Origin: Oscillospiraceae bacterium
GTDB taxonomy: Bacteria; Bacillota; Clostridia; Oscillospirales; Oscillospiraceae
Direction: 5' to 3'
DNA length: 64,000 nt
NCBI GenBank assembly: GCA_017512485.1
Contig: JAFWGE010000029.1
Coordinates: 1-64,000 of the forward strand
Under the pieces are notes generated by a model. It was not told the origin of the DNA, did no database searches, and saw nothing but the letters and a program-made list of their open reading frames with translations. Below are positions 1 through 7,827 of the stretch, in pieces. The position numbers and the translations under genes were made by a program. Positions within the stretch are counted from its first letter, which is position 1. Each line of letters begins with the position of its first letter.

Positions 1-13
1 AACCAGTGCGGGT

Positions 14-742
14 TTATTCCGAATACCTCAGAGGCGGCTGCCTCTTGTGTTCGCTGGAGGAATGATATCGCTCTATTATAAGGGCGTCGCTCCCGGAGAC
101 AGGCGCCCCGTTCATGTAGTCGGTGACAGCGGCATATGTGACCCCCATCTCTTTTTCATCGGTCTGTCCGTCGAAAAGCCCGGCGGAGGGGGCCTTGGTT
201 ATTATGCTTTCCGGCGCCCCGAGATATGTGAGGAGTTCATATATCTGGTCGACAGTCAGGTCTGAAATGGGGTTGAAGTCATACGCGCCGTCTCCCCATT
301 TCGTGAAATACCCCATAAAGTACTCATTTTTATTCCCTGTACCGGCAACGAGCCGCCCCTCACTTGCCGCTATGGCGTACAGGCATATCATCCTGAGCCT
401 GGGAGGAATATTGGCGACCGCCCCCGGGGAGATTTCCGAAGCCTGACCTACGGCGGCCAGCATGCTCTGCCTTGTGTCGCTGAGGTCCACGGTGCGGGTC
501 TCTATATTGAATTTTGCCGCGGCGGCAAGGGCGTCGTCTCTGTCGGAACCGTAGTTCTGGGCGCTGCTGCAGGGCATGATGACGCCTACGGTGTTGCTGC
601 AGGCCATCTTGCAAAGAATACCTACCAGGGCGCTGTCCTTACCGCCGCTGTTGCCGTATACTATACCCTTTGCCCCGCTCCGCTCCAGAACGGAACGTAT
701 GAAAGAGACCCTGTCTTTTATTTCCTGTTCACAGTTGAGCAT
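14..742 (-). CDS. nadE: NH3-dependent NAD(+) synthetase
   Basis: This enzyme makes NAD from deamido-NAD, ATP and ammonia, the last step of NAD synthesis, in the cytoplasm. The 242-residue protein has the ATP-pyrophosphatase P-loop SGGKDS at residues 32-37 (SGGxDS is the family form), the signature GTGNKNE...GYFTKWGDG at about 134-152 and the KAPSAGL...D..DE loop at about 183-197. There is no glutaminase domain, so free ammonia should be the nitrogen donor. The ATG at 742 is preceded by a GGGAGTGAT ribosome site. The gene is complete and has its own promoter at 773-801. It is divergent from the exporter gene at 1034, and nothing links the two functionally. Confidence 0.93.
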   Translation of the reverse strand: MLNCEQEIKDRVSFIRSVLERSGAKGIVYGNSGGKDSALVGILCKMACSNTVGVIMPCSSAQNYGSDRDDALAAAAKFNIETRTVDLSDTRQSMLAAVGQASEISPGAVANIPPRLRMICLYAIAASEGRLVAGTGNKNEYFMGYFTKWGDGAYDFNPISDLTVDQIYELLTYLGAPESIITKAPSAGLFDGQTDEKEMGVTYAAVTDYMNGAPVSGSDALIIERYHSSSEHKRQPPLRYSE

Positions 743-772
743 GAGATCACTCCCGATAAATAGTGTATACGT

Positions 773-801
773 ATTCTACAATAGTTTCATCGGGGTTTCA
801 A
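773..801 (-). promoter_or_regulatory. sigma-A promoter of nadE
   Basis: Read on the minus strand: TTGAAA, 17-nt spacer, TAGAAT. It lies about 30 nt upstream of the nadE start. The rest of the 291-nt gap up to 1033 contains only a small dyad (CCGACT...AGTCGG, about 884-901) upstream of the exporter gene. Confidence 0.6.
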
Positions 802-1033
802 TACCGCGGCTGCGTGAACGGGCGTCAGCCGGGCTTTCCAATGTTGCTTTTTACGATACGGGATGATATTATTGTCATCGGCCGACTCGATTATCAGTCG
901 GTACTGTTCCCAGATAAAAATGATCCCGCGGATCCTTTTCCGGGCTTATCAGAAGGCGGCCTTTACCGGGGGCGAAAGCCGGGCAGGCGGGTTTCGCGGG
1001 TTTGAACTGGTATCGGGACAAGAAAGGGAGAAA

Positions 1034-1489
1034 ATGATAAAAACTCTGCTGCTCACTGTCCTTATCTCCATGGTGCCGGTGATGGAGCTTCGTGTGGCCA
1101 TCCCCATGGCTGTGGGAATGGGTATCCACCCGCCGGTCGCCCTGGCAGCTGCGGTGGTGGGCAATATGATCCCTGTACCGTTTATCATCATTTTTATCAG
1201 GAGGGTATTTGACTGGCTCCGCCCGAGGAGCGCGCTTACAGACCGATTCGTTACATGGGTCGAGAAGCACGCCAGGAAAAACGAACATATGATATATAAA
1301 TACAGGCTTCTGGGGCTGTTTATAGTAGTGGCGGTCCCTCTGCCGGGTACCGGGGCATGGACAGGCGCCCTTCTGGCGACGCTGATGGACATAAGGCTCA
1401 AGTGGGCTGTACCTGTGATTTTTGCCGGAGTGGCCACGGCGGGAGTAATAATGTGTATCGTCAGCTATGGGGTTAAAACACTGTTCTGA
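1034..1489 (+). CDS. small multi-drug export family membrane protein
   Basis: A 151-residue, very hydrophobic protein resembling the Sm_multidrug_ex family (PF06695), whose transport substrate is not established. It has three or four membrane segments, at about residues 5-45, 95-125 and 130-150, and the family-like stretch VAVPLPGTGAWTGALLA in its second half. The open frame extends upstream to 863, but the ATG at 1034 is preceded by AAGGGAG at the right distance and begins directly with a membrane segment, so I chose it. The gene stands alone and ends at a strong hairpin shared with cbiK. Family assignment is good; substrate is unknown. Confidence 0.75.
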   Translation: MIKTLLLTVLISMVPVMELRVAIPMAVGMGIHPPVALAAAVVGNMIPVPFIIIFIRRVFDWLRPRSALTDRFVTWVEKHARKNEHMIYKYRLLGLFIVVAVPLPGTGAWTGALLATLMDIRLKWAVPVIFAGVATAGVIMCIVSYGVKTLF

Positions 1490-1501
1490 AAGAATTATAA
1501 C

Positions 1502-1546
1502 AAAAAGGGTATCCTTCCTGAAACGTATTCGGAAGGGTACCCTTTT
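1502..1546. terminator. bidirectional Rho-independent terminator
   Basis: AAAAGGGTAtCCTTCC (1503-1518) pairs with GGAAGGgTACCCTTTT (1531-1546). The A-rich and T-rich flanks make it usable from both sides, between the convergent exporter gene and cbiK. Confidence 0.85.
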
Positions 1547-1583
1547 GTCCTTTGATAATAGATGATTATGTTTCGGTTATCCG

Positions 1584-2345
1584 TCAGCCCTTTATCGACC
1601 GTATCCTGTCAATGTAAAGCTGCCGGACGGCGGGTATCTCCCCGAGACCCTTCAGGGAGAAGGTCACCGTGAAACCCTCTGCCTCCAGCATGCCCCTTAA
1701 ACTGTCAGGACTGCCGGACGCCATGTCGTTCTTGGAGTGGTCGCCGGCAACCAACAGCAGGGGGACAAGGTGCGCTTTGCGGTACGGCCCCCGGCACAGT
1801 TTGCTCACGGTCTGCTTGAAGTCCCTTGAGCCCTCCACGGTGCAGATCTCAGTCTTTTTTCCCTCAAGGGTTTTTGCAAGCCTGTCGTAGATCAGGTCTG
1901 CGCTGTGGGAAGTGCCATGGCCCATGGCGACGAGCACCGTATCGTCGTCCACGGGATACGACGACGTGAGTATTTCCGCCAGGGTGGAGATATCCCTGTC
2001 GTCCCAAAGAAGGGGGAATCCTATCGATACTGTGAGATCTCCCGCGTGGCTGAAGACGCCCTCCCTGAGCAGATCATATTCCTCACCGGGTATAAGAAGC
2101 GTCGGCTGGACTATGACGTGTGAATAGCCGTCAGCGGCCAGACGCTCCAGCGCTTCTCCAACGCTGTCTGTTTCCACACCGTATTTTTCTTTCAGACGTT
2201 TGCGCACTATCCCGCTGGTAAATGCCCTTCGGCACTCGATCCCTGGAAAGGCGGCCCGGACGTCGTTTTCCACTGCGGTGATGTTTTTTTCAAGAGTGTC
2301 CTGATGAGTGGTTCCAAAGCTGGTGATCAGAATCGCTTCTTTCAT
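1584..2345 (-). CDS. cbiK: sirohydrochlorin cobaltochelatase (anaerobic type)
   Basis: CbiK inserts Co2+ into sirohydrochlorin, an early step of the oxygen-independent cobalamin pathway. The protein is 253 residues, the normal size. It shows the chelatase start ILITSFGTTH (5-14), the metal-site histidine in MGHGTSH (His143) and a second one in GDHSKNDM (His203); both match the two catalytic histidines of characterised CbiK in position. The open frame continues upstream to 2456, but ATG 2345 follows GGGAGGGG and starts at the family N-terminus. No other cobalamin gene is nearby and no cobalamin riboswitch is visible in the 156 nt upstream. There is no signal peptide. Confidence 0.9.
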   Translation of the reverse strand: MKEAILITSFGTTHQDTLEKNITAVENDVRAAFPGIECRRAFTSGIVRKRLKEKYGVETDSVGEALERLAADGYSHVIVQPTLLIPGEEYDLLREGVFSHAGDLTVSIGFPLLWDDRDISTLAEILTSSYPVDDDTVLVAMGHGTSHSADLIYDRLAKTLEGKKTEICTVEGSRDFKQTVSKLCRGPYRKAHLVPLLLVAGDHSKNDMASGSPDSLRGMLEAEGFTVTFSLKGLGEIPAVRQLYIDRIRSIKG

Positions 2346-2501
2346 TTGTTCCCCTCCCGGAGCCGGCAGAGAAACGACCGGCTCCTTATTTGATTTTGGC
2401 ATATCAGACAGGTATTCACGCATATCTGCCCGACATTTGACAGATGCGCAAAGCAAGGATAGGAGAAAACCGCCGCGGGGGTTTGACTGCTCCGCGGAAT
2501 T

Positions 2502-4289
2502 TCATTCGAATACAGTCTCCAGCATGGTAAGAGTGGCGCATGCGCTCCAGCTCGTCCAGCTCCAGCTGTCGCCCACATGGGGCTGTATTACGATATCTGC
2601 CGGTTTGCCCGTAAGGGGATAGACCGGATAGGGGTTGAAACCGAGCCGCGGGCCGCGGTCGGCCACGTTGGAGCACCACGCTTCCGCTATCGTGCGCGCG
2701 GCTTCCTTTTCCCCCGCAAGCGCCAGTCCCACGGCGCAGAACATGTTCGCCGGCCCTATAACACGGCCAAGTGTAAAATGCCAGCCCCAGTGGCACAGAG
2801 GACTCTTCATGCTCTCTGTACACAGCCCTATGGGAGAGAGCAGTTCTCCTTCCTTAAGCAGCTTTTCGGCGATGGTGTGGGTGATCTCCTTGGGCAGACG
2901 ATCCCCCAGAAGGACAGGCTGATAACAGGCGAGACTCAGACTTTCCACCGGTTCCCCTCTGTACTTGGTAACGAATTTTTCACCGTCCCAGAATTCCGTG
3001 ATAAGGATGTGGAGCAGATCGTCCGCACGGCGGTTCCATCCCGCTTCCCTGCTTTTATCCCCCATCCTGCGGGCCAGTATGGCACATGCGTACATGCATT
3101 CGATTATCATGGACTGGGTATCGGGATTTATCGCCGGGAAGCCTTTTATGAAGATGGACGCATCGTCCCAGCCGGATTCGTTCGGGTTGTGGATGGCTAC
3201 GAGATCGTTGCCCAGGCCGGCCCCGCGCCAATCGAGCCAGAAGCCTATCCAGCGTTCAAGCCGCGGCAGCAGTCCCGCGGCCATCTCCGGGGTTATGAAT
3301 TCTTCACCGCATTTACGCACAAGGAAAGTTAGCGCAAAGCCCTGAAGCGGGGGCTGGGTGTTGCTGTCATTCAATGAGCCGGGATTAACGCTCACGGGCA
3401 GCGAACCGTTGACCGGGTTCTGATAGCGGAACATACCCTCGATGAGGCGGAAGCCGGTGACCGGATCGCCCAGCATGGACATTCCGTTGTAGCTCTGCTG
3501 CCACGCCATCGCCGTGGCGAGGCAGTTGCGGTGCATCATAACGAGAGGACTTTTCACGAATCCCTGGGGTTTCATGATGTTGCTCCAGACGGTGTATACC
3601 AGGTCTTCCGCCAGCCCTTTCCAACGCTCCGGAATGCCTCGATAGTGTGAGAAGAACTCGGAGAACGAGCGTTTGTTTTCTTCCCTGAGGGTATCAAAAC
3701 TCCGGTATTCTGCCGGCATTGCTCCGCCGCCGGTGGGGAAGGTCAGCATGGCGCATTCATAACGGCCATCCCCATCGGGAAGCATGTCCACCTGGAAGCA
3801 CGTATAGAGTCCTTTTTCGGCGTCGTACTCCGCGTGGAAATCCACGGTGCCTTTCAGCGCCCGGAAGCGCAGCATACCGTAACTGCCCATTACGGCCTCT
3901 ATCGTGCCGTCCTTAAGACGTACAACGGAGCGCAGCGCGGCAGCCCCGCGGCCTTGTACCATGCTGCACAGTTCCAGGCGCAGCCCGGTGCCCAGGTACC
4001 CACGGAAACGCAGTTGATCCTCGCCTGTCAGCAGCAGCTCCGACCAGCTCTTCATACTGCGCAGGGTGAGGGAACCCTCGTCGCCGAAATAGTGGTAGCG
4101 TACCGCCTGGCCGCCCTCGAGGTAGTGCAGGTCGAAGCGAAGGTCAGTGGCGTTGGCCCAGCCGCCGCCGTATGCGCCTATAAGGAACAGTTCCCGTTTA
4201 AAATAGTCCTCGTTCAAAGCCCAGTAACAATTCTCACGGCTGTAGGCGATGCGCAGCAGGGAGCGTTTTTCGTTTGATTCAATCCGCAT
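2502..4289 (-). CDS. GH63/GH37-like (alpha/alpha)6-barrel glycoside hydrolase
   Basis: A 595-residue cytoplasmic protein (no signal peptide). Residues 1-200 look like a beta-sandwich; residues about 220-595 look like an (alpha/alpha)6 barrel of the trehalase/GH63/mannosylglycerate-hydrolase superfamily. The key motif is NPNESGWDDAS (about 368-378), matching the ESGWD signature whose Asp is the general acid in GH37/GH63. Near the C-terminus, GDSWSWTSWSA resembles the aromatic loop close to the catalytic base in these families, but I cannot identify the base. The start overlaps the end of the upstream paralogue by 11 nt and has an AAGGAGG site, so the two are co-translated. Substrate unknown; an alpha-linked disaccharide or glycoside is the family-based guess. 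Confidence 0.72.
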   Translation of the reverse strand: MRIESNEKRSLLRIAYSRENCYWALNEDYFKRELFLIGAYGGGWANATDLRFDLHYLEGGQAVRYHYFGDEGSLTLRSMKSWSELLLTGEDQLRFRGYLGTGLRLELCSMVQGRGAAALRSVVRLKDGTIEAVMGSYGMLRFRALKGTVDFHAEYDAEKGLYTCFQVDMLPDGDGRYECAMLTFPTGGGAMPAEYRSFDTLREENKRSFSEFFSHYRGIPERWKGLAEDLVYTVWSNIMKPQGFVKSPLVMMHRNCLATAMAWQQSYNGMSMLGDPVTGFRLIEGMFRYQNPVNGSLPVSVNPGSLNDSNTQPPLQGFALTFLVRKCGEEFITPEMAAGLLPRLERWIGFWLDWRGAGLGNDLVAIHNPNESGWDDASIFIKGFPAINPDTQSMIIECMYACAILARRMGDKSREAGWNRRADDLLHILITEFWDGEKFVTKYRGEPVESLSLACYQPVLLGDRLPKEITHTIAEKLLKEGELLSPIGLCTESMKSPLCHWGWHFTLGRVIGPANMFCAVGLALAGEKEAARTIAEAWCSNVADRGPRLGFNPYPVYPLTGKPADIVIQPHVGDSWSWTSWSACATLTMLETVFE

Positions 4290-5673
4290 GGGAACAACCT
4301 CCTTCCGACAGGCCGGCTGCGAGACGCGTCAGCGCGCCGCGCAGACTTGTAAACTCTTTTTCGCTCTGCATCACGCGTTTTGCGAGCTGCGCTTTGAATG
4401 GTTGATCCGCCGCCAACAGCATCGGCAGTTCCAGAGCCGCCGGAACGGGCTCTTCGGCGCGGATCGCCGCGGGCAGGTTTTCTGACGCTGTGCGGAAGAT
4501 GTCCGCGTCCGTCTGCTTTCCGTATTTTTCAGCCAGGACCGCCATGCCGTCCATCCACATACCCATGCATGCGTTCAGCAGAGAAGAGAGTCCGGGCAGC
4601 GCCTCCGGCACGGTCCGTTTGCCGAGGCCGGGCTCATAGCGGTGAAGATAATAAAAACTCCCGTCGTCACATCGGCGCTCACTGAGCCACCAGTTCAGAG
4701 CGCGTCTCAGCAATTCATAATCCCGGAGACTTATCGCGTCGAGGACGTCCGGCCTGGCCTTCATGACAAGGCCGAAATACGGCGTTTCCGCCTCGTACAG
4801 ACGGCTGCGGTTATCCGCTTCCCGGGGGACCAGGCCGTTGTCATCCATATACGGAAGGAACGAGCACAGCTGCCGCGCCGCTTCGGCGGGATCGGAAAGC
4901 AGAGCAGCCAGGAGGACGTTGTCCGACAGCCTGGCTGTCCCGAGCGTACGGCGGTTGGATACATACAGCGGGGCGGTGATCTGCGGGTCTGCCAGGGCTC
5001 TGGCAGGCTGCAGGCAGGACCAGACCACGTATGCCGCGTGGAGAGCATCCTCATCGGAAGGATATGAGGTGAGCCTCTGCAGGAACAGCCGGAAATCCTC
5101 CGGTTCGCCAGGGGCGTCGGATTCCTCAGGCGCGCAGTCAAAATCAGATACATAAACCGCGGCTTCCAGCGCACCGCTATCGTCCGGATGGAGAAATACC
5201 TGAGGTGACGGGTCGCTTAGTGCGTTCAGATCCCATGCGGAGCGCACTTCAACACTGCCCGTCTTCGGCACGATGCGCATACGGGCCCCGGAGGTGACAT
5301 ACAGGGCTCCCGGGCGGGAGTCGTCCACGGCGCTGCCTCCGCTCATAAAAATGCCAAGGCTGCGGCCTTTGCCGATAAGCAGGGAGACGCCTTCCCCCTG
5401 TATAACGAGCCGCTCCGGGAAGGCGAGGCGGAGCGATAAGTATCCGCTTTCAGCGCGCAGGACCATGGTGCCGTTTTCCTGAGCCGCCTTGTATGGCAAC
5501 TGGGAGTCGCCGCGCCAGAGCGTCAGCCCGGCCAGCATGTCACGGCCGGGTTGTTTGCCGTCGGGAGTCAGGCCCAGGAAGCAGTTTCCTGTCCCGCCGT
5601 CAAGCGTCAGCATGAGTCGGCTTCCCGCACGGCACCAGGGGTCGTGGGGAAACCGCACAGGCAGATCTGTCAT
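4279..5673 (-). CDS. (alpha/alpha)6-barrel glycosidase-like protein, partner of the downstream hydrolase
   Basis: A 464-residue cytoplasmic protein with the same overall plan as its neighbour: an N-terminal beta-rich half (1-190), then helices rich in Trp and aromatic residues such as YVVWSCLQPARAL, LSDNVLLAALL and WWLSERRCDDGSFYY. This is typical of six-hairpin glycosidase folds (GH15, GH63, GH37). I do not see the ESGWD acid motif, so it may be inactive, have a different catalytic layout, or work with the downstream enzyme. GGAGGATG precedes the ATG at 5673. It is first in a two-gene operon starting at a promoter about 260 nt upstream. Confidence 0.6.
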   Translation of the reverse strand: MTDLPVRFPHDPWCRAGSRLMLTLDGGTGNCFLGLTPDGKQPGRDMLAGLTLWRGDSQLPYKAAQENGTMVLRAESGYLSLRLAFPERLVIQGEGVSLLIGKGRSLGIFMSGGSAVDDSRPGALYVTSGARMRIVPKTGSVEVRSAWDLNALSDPSPQVFLHPDDSGALEAAVYVSDFDCAPEESDAPGEPEDFRLFLQRLTSYPSDEDALHAAYVVWSCLQPARALADPQITAPLYVSNRRTLGTARLSDNVLLAALLSDPAEAARQLCSFLPYMDDNGLVPREADNRSRLYEAETPYFGLVMKARPDVLDAISLRDYELLRRALNWWLSERRCDDGSFYYLHRYEPGLGKRTVPEALPGLSSLLNACMGMWMDGMAVLAEKYGKQTDADIFRTASENLPAAIRAEEPVPAALELPMLLAADQPFKAQLAKRVMQSEKEFTSLRGALTRLAAGLSEGGCSHAD

Positions 5674-5930
5674 ATGGTGTCATCCTCCTTTGTTCAATTT
5701 TTTTCCTTCTGATCGTTATGTGCCAGACACGGCGGAGGCATGGCCGGGACAGCCGGACCCATATCTCCGCCCGACGCAATAAAATATGCGCCTGAGTGGA
5801 AGTGAGAGGACAATACTTACGTCCGTAAGGACCCCGGACGGAGCGGAGCCGTCGTGGACGGGATCGAGATCGGACGCCTGTATTGGGCGTACACAACACG
5901 CCATAAGAGTAAACCCAGTGTGCAGTTGTT
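5674..5930 (-). promoter_or_regulatory. long 5' leader of the glycosidase operon
   Basis: Between the promoter (5936-5964) and the first start codon lies about 255 nt of leader. On the minus strand it contains GC-rich stems, for example GTCCGG...CGGAC around 5820-5840, and an ATG-started frame of 62 codons (5904 to 5716) without a recognisable ribosome site. I recognise no known riboswitch class in it. A cis-acting RNA is possible but unproven. Confidence 0.35.
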
Positions 5931-5935
5931 AACTA

Positions 5936-5964
5936 ATTATATCATTTTTGTGTAGATATTACAA
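5936..5964 (-). promoter_or_regulatory. sigma-A promoter of the glycosidase operon
   Basis: Minus strand: TTGTAA (5959-5964), 17-nt spacer, TATAAT (5936-5941). Good consensus and spacing. The stretch from here to 6065 holds nothing else I can identify. Confidence 0.6.
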
Positions 5965-6065
5965 GCAGACGAGGAGGACGCTCCACGGTCGATCGCCTAT
6001 CGTATACTGACTGCCGGGGACGTCTTACGCGCCCGTATCCGGGGCCGCCCTCGTGCGTATAGCGC

Positions 6066-6107
6066 AAAACCTCCGACCCGGGCTGTTTCACTCACCGGAT
6101 CGGAGGT
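6066..6107 (-). terminator. terminator of the flavodoxin gene
   Basis: CCTCCGAcCCGG (6070-6081) pairs with CCGGaTCGGAGG (6095-6106), followed on the minus strand by TTTT. It lies 40 nt past the flavodoxin stop. Confidence 0.75.
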
Positions 6108-6145
6108 CTACGTTCTTTTATGGATGGTATGGAAGCTTTGGGACC

Positions 6146-6655
6146 TTAGTCCGCTCCGAACAGCTCCGCCGCCTTTTGAGCAAAACGCTCACCGAATATG
6201 CGGAACGTCTGTGAATAATTCTCCATGCCGTTTTGCAGTTCAACATTGCCGTTTACGCCGATGGGGCCCCTGTGGATAACAGGTTTGCCCTTCGACGATC
6301 CCCCGGAATAGCAGAGCATACCGAAACACAGCTCGCTGGTAAGGATCGACTGTATGACCGTCTCTCCTCCTCCGTGAGTGTACTGCTCGGTGGCGAACGC
6401 TCCGCCCAGCTTACCAGCCAGCCCCAGTTTGCCGGCACTCATCAGCCACGCGTGCATGTTGGGCGTCATGGCTGCCATATAGGACGGGCACCCGATCACG
6501 GCGCCGCTTATGCACGCCATAAATTCGGCGTCCACACTGTCGATATGAAACGCGCGGGCGTCCGTGCCGTTGACCTGGTTCATGCCTTCGGCGATCCATT
6601 CCGCCGCCTGTTTAGTGTTGCCGGTCACTGAATCATAGATTACTGCAAGTTTCAT
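6146..6655 (-). CDS. flavodoxin-like NAD(P)H-quinone oxidoreductase family protein
   Basis: A 169-residue flavodoxin-fold protein expected to bind FMN and act as an electron carrier or small reductase in the cytoplasm. The phosphate-binding loop SVTGNTKQAA follows the first strand (residues 9-18), and SYMAAMTPNMHAW and EQYTHGGGET sit where the other FMN loops should be. The last of these resembles WrbA/flavodoxin_2 proteins. AAGGAGG precedes the ATG. The next gene upstream (nitroreductase, stop at 6794) has the same orientation with a 138-nt gap, so both redox proteins may be expressed together. Physiological partner unknown. Confidence 0.8.
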   Translation of the reverse strand: MKLAVIYDSVTGNTKQAAEWIAEGMNQVNGTDARAFHIDSVDAEFMACISGAVIGCPSYMAAMTPNMHAWLMSAGKLGLAGKLGGAFATEQYTHGGGETVIQSILTSELCFGMLCYSGGSSKGKPVIHRGPIGVNGNVELQNGMENYSQTFRIFGERFAQKAAELFGAD

Positions 6656-6793
6656 GATTTCCTCCTTATTCTGCCCGGACAGTGCCGGGCTCCGTAGTAT
6701 ACTGTGTACGCCGTCCTGCCTGCGCAGAGTCGGCTGAGAATCAGGATGGCCAGTCCCGGCAGGTCTCCGGGGTGACTGTGCCGGTTTAAGGAT

Positions 6794-7306
6794 TTACAGG
6801 TAGGATACTGTCTCCGACAAGGGCTTCCTGCTGCTGTGATTGGGGAGGGGACCCGCTCCCTCGGCGGCATAGCCAAGGTCCATTACCATAAGTATCTCCT
6901 CGTTTTCGGGAAGGCCAAGAGCTTTGGCCAGGGCATCGGGATCCAGAAAGTTGAGCCAGCAGCTGTCTACGCCCTCGTCGGCTGCCGCGAGTATCATATG
7001 GGTCGCCACAATGGTGGCGTCCTCCACGCCGGAATCCCGTTTTTCGCCGGGGTAAGTGAAGACGTTGTCCCTGTCGAACGCGACCACAAGGACAGTGGGC
7101 GCTCCGTAACGGCAGGGCGTGGCCGCGTCGATCTTTGCCAGAGCTTCTTCCGACTGCACAACGTAAACGTGCTGTTCCTGCAGGTTCTTGGCGGTGGGTG
7201 CAAGACGCCCCGCTTCCAGGATGGCGTTCAGCTTCTCCTTGTCCACCTGGCGGCCGCTGTACTTTTTGCAGGAATACCGATTCTTTATGACTTCTTTGAA
7301 TTCCAT
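6794..7306 (-). CDS. nitroreductase-family FMN oxidoreductase
   Basis: A 170-residue protein of the nitroreductase superfamily, FMN-dependent enzymes that reduce nitro compounds, quinones or flavins with NAD(P)H. The N-terminal FMN-phosphate motif is seen as NRYSCKKYSG (9-18), followed by LEAGRLAPTAKNLQEQHVYVV, where this family has its APSA.N.QPW-like loop. The C-terminal half has the usual MVMDLGYAAEGAGP (about 142-155). The frame opens at 7330, but the ATG at 7306 lies 7 nt after AAGGAGG and starts at the family N-terminus. A flavodoxin gene follows in the same direction. Substrate not predictable. Confidence 0.83.
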   Translation of the reverse strand: MEFKEVIKNRYSCKKYSGRQVDKEKLNAILEAGRLAPTAKNLQEQHVYVVQSEEALAKIDAATPCRYGAPTVLVVAFDRDNVFTYPGEKRDSGVEDATIVATHMILAAADEGVDSCWLNFLDPDALAKALGLPENEEILMVMDLGYAAEGAGPLPNHSSRKPLSETVSYL

Positions 7307-7370
7307 GGATATTTCCTCCTTTGATAACATCTTTTTTCCGGTTTGCGACTTATGTCGTTGACTGTAAACA

Positions 7371-7385
7371 AGCAGCAGCTGCTGC
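7371..7385 (-). terminator. possible weak terminator after the YolD-like gene
   Basis: A perfect 14-bp palindrome GCAGCAGCTGCTGC (7372-7385) followed on the minus strand by TTGTTT lies just past the stop of the YolD-like gene. The hairpin would be short with a 4-nt loop, so this is a weak call. Confidence 0.35.
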
Positions 7386-7407
7386 CTGGGGTCATGCTGC
7401 CGTGAGC

Positions 7408-7827
7408 TCAGGTCTCCTGAAGGGACCAGATGCTGAACACGTCGTCAAAGTAGATCTTTGTCCCGTCCCGCAGTTCCAGCCGCCCAGTGCCCACGTTTAC
7501 CTTTTTTATCCTTCCGGTGACAGTATCATACGCCCCTCCGGGCTTCCTGGCATCCGGGCGATAAAACGTGACCGTGACCGCCGGAGACGATTTTTCCCGT
7601 GATTTGAGTTCATGCAGCACAGAGCTTATATGCTGCCGTTCCTCGTCGGACAGTTCCCGCTTCGTTTCCGTCTGTCGGGCTGTTTCACCTATCGCGTCTT
7701 CATATCCGGTGAGCGCCGCGAACGGTGAAAACTGTGCCGCACGTTCGGCCAGCGGCATCTGCGGGTGCTTATCGGAGACGTGGTGCGGCAGATCGATTAT
7801 ATCGTCATATCGGTGAGACCGTTCCAT
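7408..7827 (-). CDS. YolD-like protein
   Basis: A 139-residue small basic/acidic protein resembling YolD-like proteins, which in Firmicutes are encoded next to UvrX-type Y-family DNA polymerases. Recognisable features are the N-terminal DIIDLPHHVSDKHPQMPLAERAAQFSPFAAL-type segment (about 9-40) and the C-terminal GRIKKVN...LELRDGTKIYFDDV, a small beta-barrel found in YolD proteins. Its ATG overlaps the stop codon of the polymerase gene (TAATG), so translation is coupled. The exact biochemical role of YolD is unknown; an accessory role in translesion synthesis is inferred from the pairing. Confidence 0.8.
   Translation of the reverse strand: MERSHRYDDIIDLPHHVSDKHPQMPLAERAAQFSPFAALTGYEDAIGETARQTETKRELSDEERQHISSVLHELKSREKSSPAVTVTFYRPDARKPGGAYDTVTGRIKKVNVGTGRLELRDGTKIYFDDVFSIWSLQET

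Noticed and set aside
5716..5904. 62-codon ATG frame in the glycosidase leader
   Set aside because: No ribosome site, no recognisable protein pattern and GC-biased composition; treated as leader.
7372..7385. Perfect palindrome GCAGCAGCTGCTGC as a recombination or protein site
   Set aside because: It is a short trinucleotide-type repeat, and its position after the YolD stop fits a weak terminator better. No attachment-site features are present.
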